64,000 nt of DNA from the NCBI RefSeq assembly GCF_001310275.1, contig NZ_LGYZ01000129.1:186001-250000 (forward strand). The letters run 5' to 3'. Every line of letters starts with the position of its first letter. The stretch's first letter is position 1. Shown here in pieces: positions 59,443 to 64,000 of this stretch. Position numbers and translations under genes: made by a program. The stretch comes from Nocardia arizonensis (GTDB taxonomy: Bacteria; Actinomycetota; Actinomycetes; Mycobacteriales; Mycobacteriaceae). Below the pieces are notes generated by a model. It did not search any database. It had not been told where the DNA came from and was given only the letters and a program-made list of their open reading frames with translations.

Positions 59443-60606
59443 ATGACGCAAGAAGTGACCGAACGGGTCGAAGCGCTGTTGCCGATGCTGCGCGAACGGG
59501 CGCAGGAGGCCGAGGACCTTCGACGCATCCCCGACGAGACGATCAAGGCCCTCCAGGAGACCGGCTTCTTCCGCCTGCTCCAGCCAAGGCAGTGGGGCGG
59601 ACTCGCCGCCGATCCCGTGGTGTTCTACGACACCGTCCGCAAGATCGCGAGCGCCTGCGGGTCCACCGGCTGGTGCGCGGGCATCCTCGGCGTGCACAAC
59701 TGGCATCTGGCCCTGTTCTCCCAACAGGCCCAGGAAGAGGTCTGGGGTAACGACACCGAGGTGCGCATCTCCTCCTCCTACGCCCCGATGGGCGCGGGCA
59801 CCGTGGTCGAGGGCGGCTACACCGTCAACGGCTCGTGGGCCTGGTCCTCCGGCTCCGACCACGCCGACTGGGTCTTCGTCGGCGGACCGGTCATCAAGGA
59901 CGGCAAGCCGGTCGACTTCGGCAGCTTCCTCATTCCGCGCAGCGAATACCGCATCGATGACGTGTGGAACGTGGTCGGCCTGCGCGGTACCGGCTCCAAC
60001 ACCGTCGTGGTCGAGAACGTCTTCGTGCCGCGGCACCGCTTCCTCAGCTTCCGCGCCATGAACGAACTGAAATCGCCCGGCCTGGAACAGAACACCGATC
60101 CGGTCTACAAGATGCCGTGGGGCACGGTGCATCCCACCACGATCTCCGCGCCCATCGTCGGCATGGCGTACGGCGCCTACGCCGCCCATGTCGAACACCA
60201 GGGCAAGCGCGTGCGCGCGGCATACGCGGGCGAGAAGGCCAAGGAGGACCCCTTCACCAAGGTCCGCGTCGCCGAGGCCGCCAGCGATATCGACGCCGCC
60301 TGGCGTCAGCTGTCGGGCAATGTGGCCGACGAATACGCCCTGCTGCTCGCGGGCAAGGAGATTCCCTTCGACCTGCGCGTGCGGGCCCGTCGCGACCAGG
60401 TCCGCGCGACCGGGCGCGCCATCGCCTCCATCGACAAGCTGTTCGAAGCCTCCGGCGCGACTGCCCTGGCCAACGGCACGCCGCTGCAACGCTTCTGGCG
60501 TGACGCGCATGCGGGCCGGGTGCACGCCTCCAACGATCCCGAGCGCGCCTACGTCATGTTCGGCACGCACGAATTCGGCCTGCCTGTCACCGACGGCATG
60601 GTGTAG
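59443..60606 (+). CDS. hsaA: HsaA, oxygenase of 3-HSA monooxygenase
   Basis: 387 residues. Acyl-CoA-dehydrogenase-fold flavin monooxygenase: LRRIPDETIKALQETGFFRLLQPRQWGGLAADPV, SACGSTGWCAGILGVHNWHLALF, GSWAWSSGSDHADWVFVGGP, and a C-terminal helical domain ending THEFGLPVTDGMV. It hydroxylates 3-HSA to the catechol 3,4-DHSA using reduced flavin from HsaB, encoded last in this operon. First gene of hsaA-hsaD-hsaC-hsaB; hsaD follows after 11 bases. Confidence 0.95.
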   Translation: MTQEVTERVEALLPMLRERAQEAEDLRRIPDETIKALQETGFFRLLQPRQWGGLAADPVVFYDTVRKIASACGSTGWCAGILGVHNWHLALFSQQAQEEVWGNDTEVRISSSYAPMGAGTVVEGGYTVNGSWAWSSGSDHADWVFVGGPVIKDGKPVDFGSFLIPRSEYRIDDVWNVVGLRGTGSNTVVVENVFVPRHRFLSFRAMNELKSPGLEQNTDPVYKMPWGTVHPTTISAPIVGMAYGAYAAHVEHQGKRVRAAYAGEKAKEDPFTKVRVAEAASDIDAAWRQLSGNVADEYALLLAGKEIPFDLRVRARRDQVRATGRAIASIDKLFEASGATALANGTPLQRFWRDAHAGRVHASNDPERAYVMFGTHEFGLPVTDGMV

Positions 60607-60617
60607 GAGGACATTCC

Positions 60618-61496
60618 GTGACCTCGACGGTGGAACTCACCTACGAATCCACATCCCGGTACGCCCAGGTGCGTACGGATCTGAAACTGCACTACCACGA
60701 GGCGGGGGTCGGCAACGGGCCGACGATCGTGCTGCTGCACGGCGGCGGGCCCGGTGCGTCGTCCTGGTCCAACTTCGCCCGCAATATCCCGGTGCTGGCG
60801 CGGAACTTCCACGTACTCGCGGTGGACCAGCCCGGCTTCGGCCGTTCGGACAAGCCCGTCGACCACCCGCAGTACTTCGTGCACAGCTCGACGGCACTGA
60901 AGGATCTGCTCGACCACCTCGGGATCACCGAACGCGTGCATCTGCTGGGCAATTCGCTCGGCGGCGGCACCGCGGTGCGCTTCGCGCTCGACAACCCCGA
61001 CCGCGCGGGCAAGCTCGTGCTCATGGGTCCGGGCGGTTTGAGCGTCAACGTCTTCGCGCCCGACCCGACCGAGGGCGTGAAGAACCTCAGCAAGTTCAAT
61101 GTCGAACCGACGCGGGCCAATCTCGAGGCGTTCCTGCGGATCATGGTCTTCGACCAGTCGCTGATCACCGAGGAACTCATCGAGGAACGCTTCGCCTCGG
61201 CCAGCGAACCGGAATCGCTGGCGGCGACGAGGGCGATGGGCAAATCGTTCGCGAGCGCCGACTTCGAGAAGGGCATGCTCTGGCGCGAGGCGTACAAACT
61301 GCGCCAGCCGGTGCTGCTGATCTGGGGTCGCGAGGACCGGGTCAATCCGATCGACGGCGCCATCGTCGCCACCAAGATGATCCCGCGCGTGCAACTGCAC
61401 GTCTTCGGTGGCTGCGGACACTGGGCGCAACTCGAGAAGTTCGACGAGTTCAACAGGCTGGCGGCCGACTTCCTGGCCGGTCGTAAGGAGGGATGA
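60618..61496 (+). CDS. hsaD: HsaD, meta-cleavage product hydrolase
   Basis: 292 residues from the GTG at 60618 with GGAGG upstream. Alpha/beta hydrolase: HGGGPGASSWSNF oxyanion loop, nucleophile Ser113 in GNSLGG, Asp240 in GREDRVNP and His268 in GGCGHWAQLE. It splits 4,9-DSHA into HHD and the bicyclic propionate HIP (DOHNAA). HIP then enters the KstR2-controlled part of the pathway through FadD3. The end overlaps the start region of hsaC. Confidence 0.95.
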   Translation: MTSTVELTYESTSRYAQVRTDLKLHYHEAGVGNGPTIVLLHGGGPGASSWSNFARNIPVLARNFHVLAVDQPGFGRSDKPVDHPQYFVHSSTALKDLLDHLGITERVHLLGNSLGGGTAVRFALDNPDRAGKLVLMGPGGLSVNVFAPDPTEGVKNLSKFNVEPTRANLEAFLRIMVFDQSLITEELIEERFASASEPESLAATRAMGKSFASADFEKGMLWREAYKLRQPVLLIWGREDRVNPIDGAIVATKMIPRVQLHVFGGCGHWAQLEKFDEFNRLAADFLAGRKEG

Positions 61497-62401
61497 TGGG
61501 CATTCGGTCACTGGGGTATTTGCGCATCCAGGCCACCGATATGGCGGCTTGGCGTGAATACGGCCTCAAGGTACTCGGCATGGTCGAGGGCAAGGGCACC
61601 GATCCCGACGCGCTCTACCTGCGTATGGACGAATTCCCCGCCCGCCTGGTCATCGTGCCGGGCGATGCGGACCGACTGCTGGTTTCCGGCTGGGAGACCG
61701 CCGACGCCGGTGAACTCCAGGATGTGCGTGACCGGCTGGACGCCGCGGGCGTGCCCTTCAAGGAGGGCACCAAGGCCGAGTTGCTCGACCGGCGGGTGGA
61801 CGGGCTGATCCGCTTCGAGGACCCGTCGGGCAATATCCTCGAGGCGTTCCACGGCGTCGCGCTGGAATCGCGGCGGCTGGTCACTCCCTACGGGCACCGT
61901 TTCGTCACCGAGGAGCAGGGCCTGGGTCACGTGGTGCTGAGCACCACCGACGACGCCGCGGCACTCACCTTCTACCGCGACGTGCTCGGCTTCCGGCTGC
62001 GTGACTCCATGCGGATGCCGCCGCAGATGGTCGGGCGGCCCGCCGACGGTGAACCGGCGTGGCTGCGGTTCTTCGGCTGCAACCCGCGCCATCACTCGCT
62101 GGCCTTCCTGCCGCTGCCGACGCCGAGCGGCATCGTGCACCTCATGCTCGAGGTCGAGAAGTCCGACGACGTCGGACTCGCGCTCGATCGCGCGCTGCGC
62201 AAGAAGGTGCCGATGTCGGCGACGCTCGGCAGGCACGTCAACGACAAGATGCTGTCGTTCTACATGAAGACGCCCGGCGGTTTCGACGTCGAATACGGTT
62301 GCGAGGGACTCGAAGTCGAGGACGAATCGTGGATCGCCCGGGAATCGACCGCCGTGAGCCTGTGGGGTCACGATTTCACGGTGGGTCAGCGACCGCAATG
62401 A
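61496..62401 (+). CDS. hsaC: HsaC, extradiol ring-cleavage dioxygenase
   Basis: 301 residues from the second of two adjacent ATGs (61496 rather than 61493), which has better spacing from AGGAGG. Type I extradiol dioxygenase built of two VOC halves; iron ligands His145 (GHVVLS), His215 (IVHLMLE) and Glu266 (DVEYG) fall exactly at the family positions with this start. It cleaves the aromatised ring A of 3,4-DHSA. It overlaps the hsaD stop and the hsaB start, so the operon is tightly coupled. Confidence 0.95.
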   Translation: MGIRSLGYLRIQATDMAAWREYGLKVLGMVEGKGTDPDALYLRMDEFPARLVIVPGDADRLLVSGWETADAGELQDVRDRLDAAGVPFKEGTKAELLDRRVDGLIRFEDPSGNILEAFHGVALESRRLVTPYGHRFVTEEQGLGHVVLSTTDDAAALTFYRDVLGFRLRDSMRMPPQMVGRPADGEPAWLRFFGCNPRHHSLAFLPLPTPSGIVHLMLEVEKSDDVGLALDRALRKKVPMSATLGRHVNDKMLSFYMKTPGGFDVEYGCEGLEVEDESWIARESTAVSLWGHDFTVGQRPQ

Positions 62402-62988
62402 CGGACGGGGTCGGCGAATCCGCGACGGAACCGGAGATCGATCCGCGCCGGTTCCGTAATGTGCTGGGGCAGTTCTGCACCGGTATCACGGTGATCACCA
62501 GCTTCGACAGCGACGCGGCCCCCGTCGGCTTCGCCTGTCAGTCCTTCGCGGCGCTGTCGCTTGAGCCGCCGCTGGTGCTGTTCTGCCCCACCAAGACCTC
62601 ACGATCCTGGGCGGCCATCGAGGCGCGCGGACGTTTCGCCGTGAACGTGCTCGCCGAACAGCAGCAGCCCACCTGTGCCCGCTTCGGCTCCCGCGAACCC
62701 GACAAGTTCGCCGGAATCGACTGGCACACCTCAGAGCTGGAGCTCCCGCTCCTGGACGACGCGCTCGCCACGATCCAGTGCACGGTGGATCGCGTCGTCG
62801 ACGGCGGCGATCACCACATCGTGATCGGCCGCGTGCAGGCCCTGTCGGAGTCCACAGACTCCGGCAGGCCCCTGTTGTTCTACCGAGGTCAGTACACCGC
62901 CATCGAACCGGAGAAGACCACCCCGGCACCCTGGCGAGCCGACCTCGACCATTTCCTCACCACCACAACCCTCGACACCTGGTTGTGA
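62398..62988 (+). CDS. hsaB: HsaB, flavin reductase of 3-HSA monooxygenase
   Basis: 196 residues from the ATG at 62398, overlapping the hsaC stop by four bases. Flavin-reductase domain: FRNVLGQFCTGITVITSFDSDAAPVGFACQSFAALSLEPPLVLFCP, then FAVNVLAEQQQPTCARFGSREPDKF and GDHHIVIGRV. It supplies reduced flavin to HsaA. Last gene of the operon, 10 bases before a perfect hairpin terminator. Confidence 0.95.
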   Translation: MTDGVGESATEPEIDPRRFRNVLGQFCTGITVITSFDSDAAPVGFACQSFAALSLEPPLVLFCPTKTSRSWAAIEARGRFAVNVLAEQQQPTCARFGSREPDKFAGIDWHTSELELPLLDDALATIQCTVDRVVDGGDHHIVIGRVQALSESTDSGRPLLFYRGQYTAIEPEKTTPAPWRADLDHFLTTTTLDTWL

Positions 62989-62998
62989 TCCGAAATCC

Positions 62999-63034
62999 CG
63001 AAAGAGCCGCCCTGTCAACGGGGCGGCTCTTTCG
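62999..63034. terminator. Hairpin terminator after hsaB
   Basis: A perfect 14-bp stem, CGAAAGAGCCGCCC (62999-63012) with GGGCGGCTCTTTCG (63021-63034), eight-base loop. The TTTCG at the end of the stem gives a short T-run. It lies between hsaB and a convergent gene. Confidence 0.85.
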
Positions 63035-63056
63035 TCATAGGCCAGCGGCCGCGAAG

Positions 63057-63581
63057 TCAGGCGGCGGCGGTGGGGAGGGCGAACCAGCCGGTGGTGGGGT
63101 CGGCGTAGCCGTGGTACAAGAGGGGGATTCGCTGGTCCACGGCGAAGTGGTTGTAGATGGCGAGCATGGCCTCGCGGACGGCCTCGTCCTGGAAATCATC
63201 GACGCGGCGCTGCCCCATGGTGTGCTCGGGGAGCAGGGACAGCCGGGCCATGTCGTCGGGGTCGGCGGTGTCGAGGCCGACCCCAACGACCGCGATGGCG
63301 TGCTCACGCAAGATGACGCGGGCGGGGGCCGGGTCGACGACGCGGGGCGGGAAGGTGCGGAATTCCGCGCGGACGGCGCTGGTGGGGTCGGCGTGCGCCT
63401 GGATGAGGGTGATCAGGTCGGGGTGGGGCATGGTGAGGCCCGCACGCAGCGGCGCCTGTTCGAGCAGGTGGAGTATGCAGCCGCCGCTGACCACCGGATC
63501 GGGCACCAGAAAGGCCGCCAGCACCGGATCGGCGTAATCGCGGCAGGTCAGACAGGCTTTGACATGAGTCGGATCGGTCAT
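63057..63581 (-). CDS. Hypothetical protein
   Basis: 174 residues, ATG at 63581. The first residues THVKACLTCRDYADPVLAAF contain a CxxC, and the C-terminal half (DDMARLSLLPEHTMGQRRVDDFQDEAVREAMLAIYNHFAVDQRIPLLYHGYADP) is predicted helical. I do not recognise a family. No signal peptide or membrane segment. It is convergent with hsaB and probably outside the KstR regulon, since no operator is seen before it. Confidence 0.65.
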   Translation of the reverse strand: MTDPTHVKACLTCRDYADPVLAAFLVPDPVVSGGCILHLLEQAPLRAGLTMPHPDLITLIQAHADPTSAVRAEFRTFPPRVVDPAPARVILREHAIAVVGVGLDTADPDDMARLSLLPEHTMGQRRVDDFQDEAVREAMLAIYNHFAVDQRIPLLYHGYADPTTGWFALPTAAA

Positions 63582-63724
63582 GCTGCACTCCCTCCGAGAG
63601 GAGAGGGGGCGGCCGCACGCTGCGACTGATCGGCGACCGCCGATGGACTATCCGTCTGGCGCCGGGCACCCCCACCGCCCGACCGTGCACACGTCTTCTC
63701 AGTATAGGAGCCTCGACAACACCC

Positions 63725-64000
63725 TCAACCGGAAATATCGGCGCAGGTGGCGGCTTCGGGTAGGTCTTCGCTGAGGAAGACGGTTTGGGCCGTCATGCGG
63801 AATCCGGACATGCGTTCGCGGAAGACCTCGATGGATTCCTCGGGATGAACCGAATCGATGACCGCGTGCTCGCCTATGGCGTTGAACTGGTGGCTCACGC
63901 CACGGGGGATCTGCATGTCGACGAAGGAGCAGGGCGGGACTATCAGGTTGTGACGGGTGCGGTGGATGCCGGGCGGGGTGTCGGGCAGGTCGTCGGTGAA
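63725..64000 (-). CDS. Cupin-domain protein, C-terminal part (cut by window edge)
   Basis: The last 91 codons are visible; the start lies beyond base 64000. The segment RHNLIVPPCSFVDMQIPRGVSHQFNAIGEHAVIDSVHPEESIEVF has the second cupin motif pattern, with the ending of a small beta-barrel protein (SGFRMTAQTVFLSEDLPEAATCADISG). Substrate unknown. It runs in the same direction as the hypothetical gene at 63.1-63.6 kb, with a 143-bp gap. Confidence 0.65.
   Translation of the reverse strand, partial: FTDDLPDTPPGIHRTRHNLIVPPCSFVDMQIPRGVSHQFNAIGEHAVIDSVHPEESIEVFRERMSGFRMTAQTVFLSEDLPEAATCADISG

Overview
This window is high-GC actinobacterial chromosome. It carries a largely complete cholesterol/sterol catabolism locus of the type found in mycolic-acid actinomycetes. 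Gene content and order follow the Mycobacterium tuberculosis Rv3492c-Rv3570c region closely but with rearrangements and inserted genes. Nocardia is the most likely source, with Rhodococcus or a relative possible; I infer this from gene order and base composition only.

Layout. Bases 1-9.0 kb, read leftwards: the mce4 sterol importer (yrbE4A-yrbE4B-mce4A-B-C-D-E-F and the start of a mce-associated gene), nearly all with 1-8 bp overlaps. 9.2-29.7 kb: side-chain degradation genes (hsd4A, fdxD, fadE26-fadE27, fadD19, echA19, an unassigned acyl-CoA synthetase, an F420-type oxidoreductase, a double DUF35 protein, ltp4, ltp3, a ketosteroid-isomerase-like protein, cyp125, fadA5). Accessory genes sit among them: an AmiC-like sensor with a MarR regulator, a thioesterase, and an ECF sigma factor with a VOC protein. 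30.0-33.1 kb: an EspR-like regulator, a membrane protein, an ImmA/IrrE-type peptidase and a secreted protein. 33.3-52 kb: the ring C/D block (two SDRs, echA20, ipdA, ipdB, ipdC, fadA6, kstR2, ipdF, fadE30, fadD3, an extra crotonase, fadE31, fadE32, fadE33). 52-57.7 kb: an island with an orphan-looking cytosine methyltransferase, a DUF427 protein, a cupin and a two-gene restriction-modification unit of visibly lower GC. 57.7-63 kb: kshA with a small Cys-rich partner gene, and divergently hsaA-hsaD-hsaC-hsaB. The right edge holds an unknown gene and a partial cupin gene.

Regulation is readable. Ten sites matching the KstR motif (TNNAACNNGTTNNA) lie before the importer, side-chain and ring A/B genes. 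Three related CAAG/CTTG palindromes fitting KstR2 lie before the ring C/D operons, and kstR2 itself is present. Together the genes import sterol (Mce4), shorten the side chain (CYP125, FadD19, FadE26/27, EchA19, Hsd4A, FadA5, Ltp3/4), open rings A/B (KshA, HsaA-D) and degrade the remaining bicyclic propionate (FadD3 to FadA6). kstR, kshB, kstD, hsaEFG, chsE1/E2/H1/H2, ltp2 and the Mce ATPase are not in this window.

The least explained parts are a cluster of long hairpin repeats at 26.56-27.05 kb, the restriction-modification island, the EspR-like/ImmA module, and the AmiC-like sensor without a signal peptide.
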